From the NCBI RefSeq assembly GCF_002878395.1, contig NC_061121.1:49822945-49886944 (forward strand): a stretch of DNA of 64,000 nucleotides. Direction: 5' to 3'. This DNA is from Capsicum annuum (Eukaryota > Streptophyta > Magnoliopsida > Solanales > Solanaceae). Below are positions 1-12,085 of this stretch, in pieces. A program made the translations under genes and the position numbers. The notes beneath the pieces are model-generated. The model saw nothing but the letters and a program-made list of their open reading frames with translations. It had not been told where the DNA came from and searched no databases. Position 1 is the stretch's first letter. The number at the start of each line of letters is the position of its first letter.

Positions 1-349
1 GGCTGTCTTTTTTTTTTTGGTTTCATAGTATCTACTAATTTTTCCTTACCTCTGTCACCTTTGCCTGACATTTAAATTATGTGAATTTAACAAGTTATTA
101 GTTCCTACAAAATGAATATATAAGAAAACATTCCAAGTAACTAATGTCAAGTTACTCAATCACACTTCAAATCGCTCCAACAACACGAGATATAGACAAG
201 AATATTTTTATTACAATATAAATTATGGAAAAATGGAAACAACAAACTTAAACAGTATATTACATATCAATCTTAAACAAGAAACATAAAGGTAAATATA
301 TAGTACAGAGTAAAAGGACATCAATACATAATAAATTTAACCTATACAA

Positions 350-3172
350 CTAATCCTCCTCTTCTGAAGACTCTCCATTAAACCATTCACCCTCTTCGGA
401 GGTTTCCTCATCTCCTACCGACTCAGCCTCTTCTTCCGCAATATTAACTTCTTCAAAAATATTTTCTGGTGATTCAAACCATCCACTAATTCAACGTCCA
501 CTAACTGGTGATCAATCTATATTTCATTTTGATACACAGTCTCCAGCACATTCTCAACTTCCACCCTCCCTATAGGTATTGTTTTGATTACATCCCACCA
601 ATCAGACTTGTCATTGCATAACAGATAAGGAGCATAAAACACTTGTTTAGCATTTTGTGCTAGAATAAATGGGTCGTAAATAGGATACAACCTATTTTGC
701 TTCACTTCAGATGTTATGCTACTTATGTACTTTTTTTCTTGTTATGCTTGGATCAAACCACTTACATCAAAAGAGGATAATTTTTTTTATTGGGAAACCA
801 GCATACTCTAGTTCTAAGATCTCGTGTATGATGCCAACGTAATCAACATATCATCACCCTTAACCTAAACACTACTATTGTTTGTTTTCCTTGACCTGGA
901 GTATTGTTCGGTGGAAAAATTAAACCCATTTACATTGTATTGGGACATTGCATTAGCTTTGACTGGATCTGAAGAAATATCTCTCAAGAGATTATTGTAT
1001 GCGGCTGCATTTGGTGAATGGTGTACCTAAAAATATCATACATATATATATTTTAGTTGAGGAATGTGTAAATTTTTAAACTTTGTAGAAACATTAATAC
1101 ACTGACGAACCTCATTTTTAAACCATGATGCAAAGGATGCATACACTTGATTTTCGTGAAATTGAGTCTTAAATGAACTGAACATCCAACATGGGATACA
1201 CAATTATTTTCTTTAAGGGAATGAGTAAACAAACAAGATATGTTAAAATTTGAATCTCCTTACTTCAGAAAGGGCTCAAGTTTGGGGCAATTCAGCAAGA
1301 TATGCAAAGTTGTTGATTTGTGCTCCGTGGGAGTGAGCCGGCGAGGTATGGTTTTTTTTATCCTTACAACCAGATTGATTTAAAATTGATATCGGTTGCA
1401 AATAAGGATCATTCATATCATCCTGATGATGATTCGGTCGGTTTCTTGAACAAGTAACTTCATCACGAAAGTAGTATGAACAAAATTGAGAAGTTTCTCT
1501 TGCAAGATATACCTCAACTATAAAGCCTTCCACCCTATGTTTGTTTTTGGGACCCCTTTTCAATTTTTCAATTGCCCTGTACAATCTTAAGGTTAGATGT
1601 TTATTATATTTAAAAAAGATATGTATGCAGTTAAATATGTTGCAAATGTTTAACGTTCAAATGGATACATCCACCTAGTTTGAACTGGACCGCCTAGCCG
1701 AGCTTCGTGCACAAGGTGAATGGGAAGATGTTCCATCACATCGAAGAATGCTGGCGGGAAAATCTTCTCCAGCTTGTTGGTGATAACAATAATATTACTT
1801 TCCATTCGCTCCAGATTTTCTTCTGTTAATGTGGTGGCACATAAGTCTTTGAAGAACAAACTAATCTCTGCTATTGGTTTCCATATGTTTTCAGGTAAAC
1901 TAGTAAAAGCAATTGGAAGTAATTGCTTCATGAAAACATGACAATCATGGTTTTTCATTCCATGAAAGATTCCTTTTGTCATATCAACCCTCTTTCCCAA
2001 ATTTGAGGCATATCAATCGAGCATCTTCAAATTTTGAACCCACTCACATATTTCACATTTTTGGCCCAACTTGAATGTAAAACTAGCCTTGGGCTTAAGA
2101 ACATTGCCATTGGGCCCCTACTGTAAGTGTAATTCTCTGTGGTTGCAATATTCTAGTAAGTCAAGTCTGGCCTTAGGATTATCCTTTGTTTTACCGGTGA
2201 CATCCATAACTGTATTGAACAAGTTGTCAAAGTAGTTCTTCTCAGTATGCATGGCACCAACATTTTTTCTAAGTAAATTATCTGGCCAATATTCTAACTC
2301 CTAAAATATACTTTGCTTAGCCCAGTTATGCGAAACGCCATATCCATCAAGCCTGTACAATCGTTTCTTGCTGGCTTTAGGCAAATCCTGAACTATTTCC
2401 CATACGTCATGACAGACAGCATTGGAAATGGACCATCATGTTCCCTTCTATTCCTTCTGAAGGCATTCTTGAGTCTACTAAATTCATGATCAGGTAGCAA
2501 GAAACAACGATGACAATGAAACTATGAATTTTTCCTACCATGTCTCAATGTGAAAGATTTTGTTTTTTCCATACAATATGGACAAGCCAGCTTTCCAGCG
2601 GTCATCCACACCGATAATATTTCATAAGAAGGAAAATCATTAATAGTCCAGATTAGATATGCACGCAGATTGAAATTCTTTTTAAGAGAGATGTCCCATG
2701 TTTCACCCCCCTCATGCCATAAAATCTGAAGTTCATCTATCAAAGGTTGCAAGTACACATCCATTCTGTTTTGTGGATTACATGGGCCAGGAATAACATA
2801 ATTCAAAAATATATAGGGACTAGTTATCAATATTTCAAGAGGAAAATTATAAGGAGTAATAAATACAGGCAAACATGAATATGGCACACTACTAACTGAA
2901 AAAGGAGAGAACACATCTGCACATAATCCCAATCGAATGTTTCGTGGCTCAGCTGCAAAATCTGGATAAGTTGCATTAAAATTCTTCCAAGCCTCTCTAT
3001 CAGACGGATGACACATAACACCAGGGACACCGAATAACCCCAAAATGTGTCCAAACATCAAGTGTCTTAGCATGTTCAACAAATCTTTTGATACCTTCAA
3101 CAAATTCCTCCCTAATGCCCGTTCTATTATCATTGTTCCGGTGATATATATCCAGCTATAATCAGGTTCCAT
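350..3172 (-). pseudogene. CACTA transposase (TnpD-like) relic
   Basis: Reading right to left, 3172-2522 encodes a long open stretch typical of the CACTA transposase core, with NIRLGLCADVFSPF, VYLQPLIDEL, WTINDFPSYE and GKLACPYCMEK. It continues in broken frames through DHEFSRLKNAF (about 2480), MHTEKNYFDNLFNTV (about 2240) and KGIFHGMKNHDCHVFMKQLL (about 1970), a DUF4218-like part. Then come FHENQVYASFASWFKNEV (about 1150) and DPFILAQNAKQVFYAPYL (about 640), a DUF4216-like part. It ends in a very acidic tail with stop at 350-352. Frameshifts and stops separate the parts. The order of domains is that of autonomous CACTA elements, so this copy derives from a former autonomous element. Confidence 0.85.
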
Positions 3173-3206
3173 CTACGTAATCAATAAGATTCAACAAATT
3201 AGATCA

Positions 3207-4381
3207 AACCATTTTCAACTAAGTAAGTCACCTAAACCAACTAAGTCTCAAAACAAGACAACATTCAAAACAAAAAATCTCTTTTAAAGTCCCTACACTT
3301 AACCATTTTCAACCAACTAAGTCTCAAAACAAAATCACATTCAAAATAAAAAATTCCTTTTAAAGTCCCTACACTTAGCCATTTTCAACCAAGTCTCAAA
3401 ACAAAACCACATTCAAAACAAAAAAATCCCTTTTAAAGTCCCGACACTTGACCATTTTCAACTAACTAAGTCTCAAAATAAAACCACATTCAAAACAATA
3501 AAATCCTTGTTAAAATCCCTACACTTGACCATTTTTAACCAACTAAGTCTCAAAATAAAACAACATTCAAAAAAAAATCCCTTTTAAAGTCCCTACAGCT
3601 AACCATTTTCTACCAACTAAGTCTCAAAATAAAACAACATTCAAAACACAAAATCCCCTTCAAAGTCACTAAACTTAACCATTTTCAACCAACTAAGTCT
3701 CAAAACAAAACCACATTCAAAACAAAGAAATCCCCTTTAAAGTCCCTAAACTTAACCATTTTCAACCAACTAAGTCTCAAAACAAAACCACATTTAAAAA
3801 ATATCCCTTTTAAAGTTCCTACACTTAACCATTTTCAACCAACTAAGTCTCAAAACAAAGCAACATTCAAAACAAAAAATCCCTTTTAAAGTCCCTATGC
3901 TTAACCATTTTCAACCAACTAAGTCTCAAAACAAAACAACATTCAATACAAAAAATTCTCTTTTAAAGTGCCTACACTTAACCATTTTCAACCAACGAAG
4001 TCTCAAAACAAAATAACGTTCAAAACAAAAAATCCCTTTTAAAGTCCCTACACTTAACCATTTTCAACCAACTAAGTCTCAAAACAAAACCACATTCAAA
4101 ACAAAAAAATCCCTTTTAAAGTCCCTACACTCAACCATTTTCAACCAATTAAGTCACTTACCAAACTACGTTCAAAACAAAGGAATCCCCTTTAAAGTCC
4201 CTAAACTTAACCATTTTCAACCAACTAACTCTTTATACAAAACAACATTCAAAACAAAAAAAAATCCCTTTTAAAGTCCCTACACTTAACCAACAAAGTA
4301 TCAAATCATCACCGCATTCAAAACATAAAATCCCCTTCAAAGTTCCTAAACTTAACCATTTTCAAGCAACTAAGTCCCTAC
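3207..4381. repeat. Tandem array, ~72-77 bp unit, about 15 copies
   Basis: The unit contains the steps 'aaccattttcaaccaacta', 'agtctcaaaacaaaac', 'cacattcaaaacaaaaaatc' and 'ccttttaaagtccctacact'. Copies differ by scattered substitutions and small indels and the spacing varies between about 72 and 77 bases. The array lies immediately upstream of the transposase relic, where CACTA elements often carry long repeated subterminal or promoter DNA. It shows no coding potential. A purely accidental satellite is possible, but the placement inside the element favours a structural part of the transposon. Confidence 0.85.
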
Positions 4382-4452
4382 ACATTCAAGATCAAGTTTA
4401 CAATACAATTTTCAAGCAACAACAAGACGAACAAGATGTCAAGAACAATGCT

Positions 4453-4557
4453 AGTGAATCGCACAAGGCCACACACGGCTTCACTAGACTTCAATATGAA
4501 CAATGAAAGAAAGATAACAACAATAGTGAATCGCACAAGGCCCCATACGGCTTCACT
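4453..4557. repeat. Two direct copies of a 34-bp motif ending in inverted AGTGAA/TTCACT
   Basis: The motif starting AGTGAATCGCACAAGGCC and ending GGCTTCACT occurs at 4453-4486 and 4524-4557, 71 bases apart. Each copy begins with AGTGAA and ends with TTCACT, so each can fold on its ends. It lies between the tandem array and the AT-rich part of the CACTA element. No function can be assigned. Confidence 0.6.
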
Positions 4558-4765
4558 ATGTCAACATACCTTTGATATTTTCCTTAATTTCTTGATATTT
4601 CAAAAAGGCAGCTTCAATCTACTTATAGATTCTCTCACGAGAAGCTGCAATATCGAAAATGATGAGCTTAGCAAATTAAAAGATACACTACTACAATTTT
4701 CTCCAAAATACCCATCTACTCTATGCAAGATATTACTCATTACTCATTTACAAAATTATCTTTAG

Positions 4766-5400
4766 TAAATAATGTCAATATTTAAAAAAGCTTACAAATG
4801 AACAATTCATAAGATTGGAGATGTCATATTAAAATATACAATTAAGACTATACTAATAAAATACAACTTAAGTATACTTCTACAAATATTCTTGAAGTTT
4901 CCTTTTTATAATTTATATATTAGTCCTAATTACCAAAGGAACAAATAAAGAATAAGAAATGGGAAAAACTAAAATATAGCCGTTTATCCCCAATTTCCCC
5001 CATTTTGAACCAAAACATAAGAACTAGTGTTTCAAAAATCAAATTGAAGTGAACTAGTTAACTCAAGATTCATCCAATTTTGCATATTTTTCGTTATAAT
5101 CTCAACATTCTTCACTCATTTGCCACTTACACAAACAGATACAAAAAAGTAGGGAAAGGAGAAATAATAAACCTTATCAACGCCAACTGATTTGGAGAAA
5201 CTAAAATTGCAACGAAAATTCAAAATTTAGGAAACTACTAGCGAGTGTTTGGGTTGAGAGTGGAAAATTCGAGTGTTTGTTCATTTTTTGGTGTTGTTTC
5301 CCGTTTGTTTTGTGGGTCTCTGCTATCAATTGGGAATTTTAATTAGTTGGGTGGGTCAGGTCGGGTTAATTAGTAATAATTTTAATAAAAAAAATTAATA
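4766..5400. other. CACTA internal DNA without recognised genes
   Basis: AT-rich sequence inside the transposon. No coding region, RNA gene or repeat of note was seen apart from scattered A/T runs. Confidence 0.4.
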
Positions 5401-5402
5401 GG

Positions 5403-7400
5403 AAAATCGACCACGAGTAGTCGGTTTTCAGAAATACTATTGAATACCGACCACGTGTGGTTGGTTTTTACATTTTGTTTATAAATTAAATTTTCATAAA
5501 CTACAATTAATAAATTAAAATAAATTAATAAATTAATATTAAATTTTAATTAATTATTTTTTGTAATAAATGCTATAATATTTATAACAATATCCGATTA
5601 ATTTAATATAATTTTTCTATATATAAATCAGATATTAGATAATTTTTTCATCACATAAACACGAGTAGTATATTTCCTCCAACCCATAATAATATCAATT
5701 AATTTTGCAAATTACGATAAATTTATGGTTCCTTAGTTGTTAATTATGATATTATATATATATATATATATATGTGTTAATCAAATAAATTATCGACATC
5801 TTTCGTTATTACAACTTCAACAATATATGTGTATCTACATTGACACAAAATAGTATATTTATTTCTTCAATAGTATGATACTAATGTATTATTCAAAATA
5901 TATATTTTGATATATAGATTCAGTTATCCAGTTTTCGATTACTGCATATATCACTACACGAGATATAAATATCACACACATGATTTTTCTACCCCATAAT
6001 ATTATTCAACGTATTTCACATATACTCATATACAAAATTTCTAAGCGAAAAAACTTAAATTCACCACCAAAATTTGGCGGTCGTTCAAAATTCGAAGCAA
6101 ATGATAAGTTTATGCCAGTTTCATGATTCAATTTTTTGTCTCCCTCCCCTACTTCCTTCCTCCCCCCCCCCCTCCCCCCCCCCCCCCCCCCCCCCACCCC
6201 CCGTCTTATGTTATTACAACTTCAACAATATACGTGTGTCTACATTATATTGACACAAAATAGTATATCTATTTCATCACTACACGAGATATACATATAT
6301 ATAAATATATTCAATTGGCTATCAACATTCAAATACGTATACATCACATACCCGATTTTACTATCCCAGAATAATATACAACGTATTTCACAGAAACTCA
6401 GTTGAATTATTGGTTCGTTTATCTTATGTCATTAATATAAATACACCTATATATACATACACACACGTATATATACCTATACATACACACACACATATAT
6501 ATACACATTATCGACTATATTAATACGTACTATATAAATCACATACATACATGAGTATCTTATCCAATAATATAATGCGACATATTTCATATACATACTA
6601 TATACATCACATTCCCGATTTTACTATCCCATTGTATTTCACATATACTCAAATAAATTATCGGTTGATTTATCTTATGTCATTAATATACCATCGCTAT
6701 ATAATATGTATATGTTATATATATACATATAACAAACACACACATATACACACTATCGACTATATCAAGTTCAAAGTACGTAGTATATATATCACATACG
6801 TATACAAGTATATTATCCAATAATATTATGCGATGTGTTTCTTATACATTCTTAGATTAGTGATTGATTAATTATATTGGATTAACTTAGTATATTTGGT
6901 TTTGATTATATATATAATTAGGTGTTACTTAAGATTATTTAATTTTTAATTTTTTTACTTCAAAAACCAGTCACAAGTGGTCGGTTTTGTAAAATTATTT
7001 TTTAATTATTTTTTATAAAAAAACGACTAGTGGTCGGTTTTTTAAAATTATTTTTTAATTATTTTTCTATAAAAATTGACCACTAGTGGTCGGATTTTTT
7101 TTAAAAAATAAAAAAAATATTTTAAAAAACCGACCACAAGTGGTCGGTTTTTATATATATTTTAAAACTTAATTTAAAAAAAAACGACCACTCGTGGTCG
7201 GTTTTATTATTGTTTTAAAATTTTTATTTGTTAAATAAATGATAATTATTATTAAAATTATTTTAATAATGATTTTGATTTTTTAAAATAGTGGTCGGTT
7301 TAAAAAAAAAATCAAAAACCGACCACGTGTGGTCGGTTTTTGCAGACCACGTGTGGTCAGTTTTTTCTGACCACAAATTGTGGTCGATTTTTGGTGGTTG
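5403..7400. repeat. Subterminal palindromic motif family GACCAC..GTGGTC of the CACTA element
   Basis: About ten copies of an imperfect palindrome with consensus ACCGACCAC(nn)GTGGTCGGTTTT occur. Two lie at about 5409 and 5448, and eight between about 6965 and 7380, some 25-60 bases apart. Two copies have CACGTG at the centre, others CAAGTG, CTAGTG or ACTCGTG. CACTA elements use short subterminal repeats near both ends as binding sites for their own DNA-binding protein (TnpA in En/Spm). The crowding next to the terminus at 7424 fits that role. The A/T tracts between copies are low complexity. Confidence 0.75.
5690..6850. repeat. Three diverged copies of an AT-rich block, plus a C homopolymer tract
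   Basis: The series 'ttattacaacttcaacaatata', 'gacacaaaatagtatat', 'tcactacacgagatata' and 'caacgtatttcaca' recurs around 5805-6015 and 6212-6395. Its last part (gattttactatccca, tatttcacatatactca) recurs near 6615-6660. Between the first two copies lies a run of cytosines interrupted by T and A (about 6164-6202). This looks like local duplication inside the CACTA element. Open frames that cross the C tract are composition artefacts. Confidence 0.6.
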
Positions 7401-7424
7401 GTTTTACCGATTTTTTTAGTAGCG

Positions 7425-7748
7425 TAAATCCAAAAGATTAATCTAAACCAGACATAAGTCATTAAAGCAACCGTGCTAGAACCATGGAATTTGAGTGGTA
7501 CCTCACACCTTCTCCTCGGTCAACAGAATTTCTTTTCCAGATTTCTAGTTCGTAGACCAACAATATAGAGTCATTTTCTTTGATTGAGGATTTAATAAGG
7601 TGACTTGGAACACCCAAACTCAATTCCAAGTGGCGACTCTGTAAAATAAATAATCCCTTATTAAAACGTCACCTTAATTGGAAAACCCCATTTTCTCTAA
7701 AACCAACTCCCTAGCAAGGTTGGATATGGAGAAAATAGGGGTTTGACA
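7425..7748 (+). repeat. 3' portion of the 5' LTR
   Basis: Direct repeat of 17775-18096. It ends TTTGACA just before a GA spacer and the primer site. The missing left part of this LTR was displaced by the CACTA insertion at 7424/7425. Confidence 0.8.
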
Positions 7749-7750
7749 GA

Positions 7751-7768
7751 TGGCGACTCCACTAGGGA
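7751..7768 (+). promoter_or_regulatory. Primer binding site, tRNA-Arg type
   Basis: TGGCGACTCCACTAGGGA begins two bases after the LTR end. Plant Tat/Ogre elements typically carry a TGGCGACTCC-type site complementary to the 3' end of tRNA-Arg. The match was judged by memory of the family, not aligned to a tRNA. Confidence 0.75.
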
Positions 7769-8876
7769 TAACCAGAATTTGAGCTTATATATTGACTTGT
7801 TTGGCTTTATTTAATTTTGATATTGTATATTGTTGGCCTAAATATGTTATTTGCCTACATGTTTAACTTCTTTGATATTATTTGAATTGTAATATAAACT
7901 GTCTTCTCTCGCGCACCCATCTGAGTCTTCTGAGATACTTTATATTTGGAGATGCGGTATATGCTCCCAAGCCTTGAGATACCAGAGATGCGGAAACACT
8001 CCTGGGAAGGATTCTATAGTCATACATGTTTTAGGATGGGAAGGACCAACAGTGAGGCCAGAAAGCACTGCTACCGGTAAGTTGTCCCTGCCCGACTCGA
8101 GTTGTTCACTCGTTTTACAACCAGTCTAGAAACCTTTCTCCATTAGGTTAAATCTAGTAGAACTAAAACTTAGAAATTGTCATCACTATTAAGCTCCACC
8201 TTATTTGCATCACATGCATTTTTGACTTAGTGGAGGCTCGACAAAGTTTTGGATGTCTAAAAGCACCTTCTTTTAAGACTATCCATTTTCTGTGCTACTA
8301 GCCACATTAACTATCTGGCTGTTTCAAATGTTGGCCGGCTTTGAAATCTATTAATGTAAGAGAGGTTGAAAATTTCTCTGCAAAACCTATTCTTTTTCGA
8401 AACCCAAATGAGGTGCGATATTTTCTTTCACAATAAAAAAATTTCTAAATTATCGAGTTTGCCCTAGTTGGACGAACTACCACACCTGATTCTCATCTCA
8501 GTGAGATACGTATTCAGACCTCCACCGGTTCGGTGATCCTTAAAAAATGAAGGTTGTATTTTCTTAAAGAAAAAAAAATGAAAAATGTTGATCCTTATAA
8601 AAAAAATCAATTCCTTTTCAAAAATTTTAAAAAAATCGTATCAATAAATTCAAAAAAAAATTATTGTCCTTAAATTATTCAAATAAAAAGTGGATTTCTT
8701 CATGTCTCCAGTTGCACGAACTACGCACACCTGATTCTCATCTCAGTGAGATACGTAGACAACCTTTCTTAGGTTCGGTGATCCTCTTTCAATTTGAAAA
8801 AATAAAGGATGTTAGTCTTCAAAAAAAAAAGGAAATCCTTAGACAAAGTAAAAAAAAAAAGTGTTTATTAAGATTT

Positions 8877-8916
<40 letters not shown>

Positions 8917-10650
8917 AGAGAAAGAAAAGTTTTTCCTCCTTATTTAAAATTTAAAAGAAAAGTTCTTGCTTCAAATTTTAAGTTTCCTGAACTACATCTG
9001 ACCTAATTCTTGTTTCAACAAGATACGTAGGCAACTCTTCTTTTGGGTTCGGTCTCATCTAAAAATAAATCTTGACTTAGTAATTGGTACCAACATACTT
9101 AAAAATATGAAGAAAAAAACATGTTAAATTATAAGACATGATAGAGTGGACCAACTTGGTTATGAACTATAGATTCTTATGGTACCTCTAATTATACTAA
9201 AGTTGCACTCGTAAAGTTTTCTTTCTCTAAGTCAAGTTTAAAATAAATCTTACCTCATTGTTTCATGTGCATTGTGTTGTGAGCTTTAGATTGAAAATTC
9301 AAAGGCATTGCTCTGTTGATCTAGAACTTGGCTTGAATGTCTGTTGAGGCAAAATTTTGAGATACACTTTGTTTGGAAAAAGATTGTAGGCCGTCTTTAA
9401 TCCGATTGTGCATTCCACAACCCACCAAATGACATTAATTCCTAACACTTCCCCCTTTAAGCCTGAAACCTTTTCCTTGGAAAACCACATCTGAGTCTAT
9501 ACCTTTCGAGTGCTTATATGCATTATCCCTCTTTTGGCCTACCTCATTGAGCGCACTAAATACGTACAAGTTGTGAATGAAGATTCAAGATTAAAGGTGC
9601 CAAAGGCAAAGAATGTATAGGCCCAGGAGAACAAAAACAAAAGACGACTTCAAAGAAGAAGGAGCCAAAACCCCCAATAAAAAAAAAACTCCTACAAAGA
9701 TGGAGAATCTTCATAAAAAAAAAGTAAAAAAAATTAAAAAGGATACTTTTATCAAAAATAAAAGGAGAAAAGCTCCAGCACAAGATTCAAACAAAGTCGA
9801 AGCAAATACACAACAAGGGGCAAAGAAGCACAACAAAGAATATCGAGCGTCAAACTGCAACAAAAAGCACGGAAACAGTGCAGTGCTCATTGAGGAATTA
9901 GTCACTTACATCCCAAATGAATATCCTACCCATCCCTAAGCTAACACTACAAGCCAATGACAAGTACTACTTGATTTTATTCTGAGTGTTCTCACATTAG
10001 TGGATCCTTACATGATGGCTAAACTTATGGTATCTCATTGCATGCATTGAATATCTTTCTAAGTGTGAGTGCTTCTTGAACGTCCTAAAATTTAAACTCT
10101 TTTATGTTGAGTGAATTAGGACTTTAGTTGTGGTAAGGGCACCAGAAACATGAAGATAAAAGTAATTTAAATGCTTAATTTGGAGCAAGACATATATATC
10201 TTGTATAAAACTTAAATATATCAGAGATACTATTTGAAACTATAGTGATTACTTTTGAGTTGACTTCAGTTCTTATTTGAAAGTAATTTGAAGTGACTCC
10301 TATGCATAATTCTAATTGTTGGTATCAATTGAAGTCAAGAAATGAGTTATTTTCATTCTTCTCATTCTTCTAATCTTTACAAAGCACATACTTTCAAAAA
10401 AAAAAATTATGAAATAAAAAAAATTGTGTTTGTTGTGAACTATGTTAGACCTGATTCTTGCTACACAAGATACGTAGGCAATCTTACATTAGAGTTAGGT
10501 CTCACAGAATAAAAGTTTTTTTACATCCCTAAAGGTAAAATACTGGGGCATTTTTTTATAGGAAAAAAATTGAAAAGAATTTCAAAGTTCCTCCCATCCA
10601 AAACTGGGGAAATTTTTTTAAAAAAAAGAAAAAAAAAATATCTCATTTAC
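7769..10650 (+). other. Noncoding leader/internal region of the Tat-like element with spaced GATACGTAGGCA motifs
   Basis: No retroelement protein motif is visible. A recurring phrase (acct-gattct ... AGATACGTAGGCAA ... ttcggt) appears near 8490, 8735, 9005 and 10455, and again near 12800, i.e. five spaced copies in the internal region. A TA microsatellite lies at 8879-8912. One open frame at 9613-9939 is lysine-rich and of simple composition; it could be a remnant of a gag-like gene but nothing supports that beyond openness. Confidence 0.5.
8879..8912. repeat. (TA)n microsatellite
   Basis: An uninterrupted run of about 17 TA units inside the Tat-like internal region. Confidence 0.9.
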
Positions 10651-10659
10651 TTCAGCAGG

Positions 10660-12085
10660 TACAACATCTCCTGATTACTCTTTAGGGAACAAAACTCCCT
10701 AATATTCTTTATGAAGTCTTCATAGGGTACGACATTCCCTAGTTGTCATTTTAGAAGATGAAATTTCCTAATTTTTTTCTTCGTCTTCATAGGGTTTCAT
10801 CCCCTAGTTGACATCTTAGGAAATACCATTTCCTAATATTTCCTAATCTTCTTCTTCGTCTTCATAGGGTGTCATCCCCTAGTTGACGTCTTAGGAAACA
10901 CCATTTTCTAATTTTCTTCTTTGTCTTCATAGTGTGTCATCCCCTAGTTGACCTCTTAGAAACACCATTTCCTAATTTTATTCTTCTTCTCTTTTGGGTG
11001 TCATCCCCAAGTTGACATCTTAGGAAACACTATTTCCTATTCTTCTTCTTTGTCTTCATAGGGTGTCATCCCCTAGTTGAACTCTTAGGAAATACTATTT
11101 TCTATTTTTCTTCTTCATCTCTATAGGGTGCCACTAGTTGACATCTTCTTCATCTTCATAGGGTACCATCCTCTAGTTGACATTTTTTTCATCTTCATAG
11201 AGTACCATCCCCTAGTTGGCATTTTTTTCGTCTTTATAGAGTATCATCCCCTAGTTGGCATTTTCTTCATCTTCATAGGGTACCATTCCCTAGTTAGAAT
11301 TTTCTTTGTCATCATAGGTTACCATCCCCTAGTTGACATCTTTTTGGTCTTTATAGGGTATGACATCCCCTAGTTGACATCTCCATCATCTTCATAGGGC
11401 ACCATTCCCTAGTTGGCATTTTCTTCGTCTTCATAGGGTCCCATCCCCTAGTTGACATTTTCTTTGTCTTCATAGGGTACCATCCCCTAGTTGGCATCTT
11501 CTTCGTCTTCATAGGGTACAAAATTCCCTAGTTGGCATCTTTTTCATCTTCATAGGGTACCATCCCCTAGTTCACATCTTCTTCATCTTCATTGGGTATA
11601 ACATCTTCATCTTCATAGGGTATCATCTCCTAGTTCACATCTTCTTCATCTTCATTGGGTATAACATCCCCTAGTTGGCATCTTTTTCATCTTCATAGGG
11701 TACTATCTCCTAGTTGGCATCTTCTTCGTCTTTATAGGGTACCATTCCCTAGTTGGCATCTTCTTCGTCTTCATAGGGTACCATCCCCTAGTTGACATAT
11801 TCTTCGTCTTCATAGGGTACGACATCCCCTAGTTGTCATCTTCTTCGTCTTCATAATGTACCACCCCCTAGTTGGCATCTTCTTCGTCTTCATAGGGTAC
11901 CATCCCCTAGTTGGCATCTTCTTCGTCTTCATAGGGTACCATCCTCTAGTTGACATTTTCTTGGTCTTCATAGGGTACGACATCCCCTAGTTGACATCTT
12001 AGGAATAATTTCTTGATTTTTTTTTGCCTTCATAGGGTACTACATTCTCTAGTTGGGATTTTAGGTACAATATTCCCCAGTCGCA
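10660..12085. repeat. Tandem array, ~39 bp unit (TTCATAGGGTACCATCCCCT AGTTGGCAT ..), roughly 30 copies
   Basis: Units contain TCTTCATAGGGTACCATCCC, CTAGTTGGCATC and TTCTTCG. The first third (to about 11100) has longer units carrying AGGAAACACCATTTCCTA; the rest is more regular. Some copies read GGTACGACATCCCC. Long noncoding arrays in the internal region are known for Ogre/Tat elements. The repeats are open in one frame over some units (an 81-residue repetitive frame at 11128-11373), which follows from the unit length being divisible by three and does not by itself indicate a protein. Confidence 0.85.

Larger units (their letters stand above)
1..7424 (-). mobile_element. CACTA (En/Spm-type) DNA transposon, cut by the left window edge
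   Basis: The element is recognised by its minus-strand transposase relic (domains of the CACTA TnpD class), a tandem array upstream of that gene, and a dense set of palindromic GACCAC/GTGGTC motifs near the right end. The right terminus reads GTAGCG at 7419-7424, i.e. 5'-CGCTACTAAAAAAATCGG on the minus strand, one base away from the usual CACTA start. The next bases (TAAATCC) continue a sequence found uninterrupted at 17775, so the element sits inside a Tat-type LTR; TAA would be the 3-bp target duplication. The other end lies outside the window. The element is clearly dead because its transposase is full of stops. Confidence 0.82.

Noticed and set aside
6006..6405. Gly- and Pro-rich frames across the C homopolymer
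   Set aside because: Created by the C/G run; no domain and embedded in a transposon.
11128..11373. 81-residue frame made of repeats of PLV(D/G)IFF(I/V)FIGYH
   Set aside because: Arises from a tandem DNA repeat of about 39 bases inside a noncoding retroelement region; no start context or domain.
10660..12085. CRISPR-like regular repeats
   Set aside because: Units are contiguous, with no unique spacers, and the DNA is a plant retroelement.
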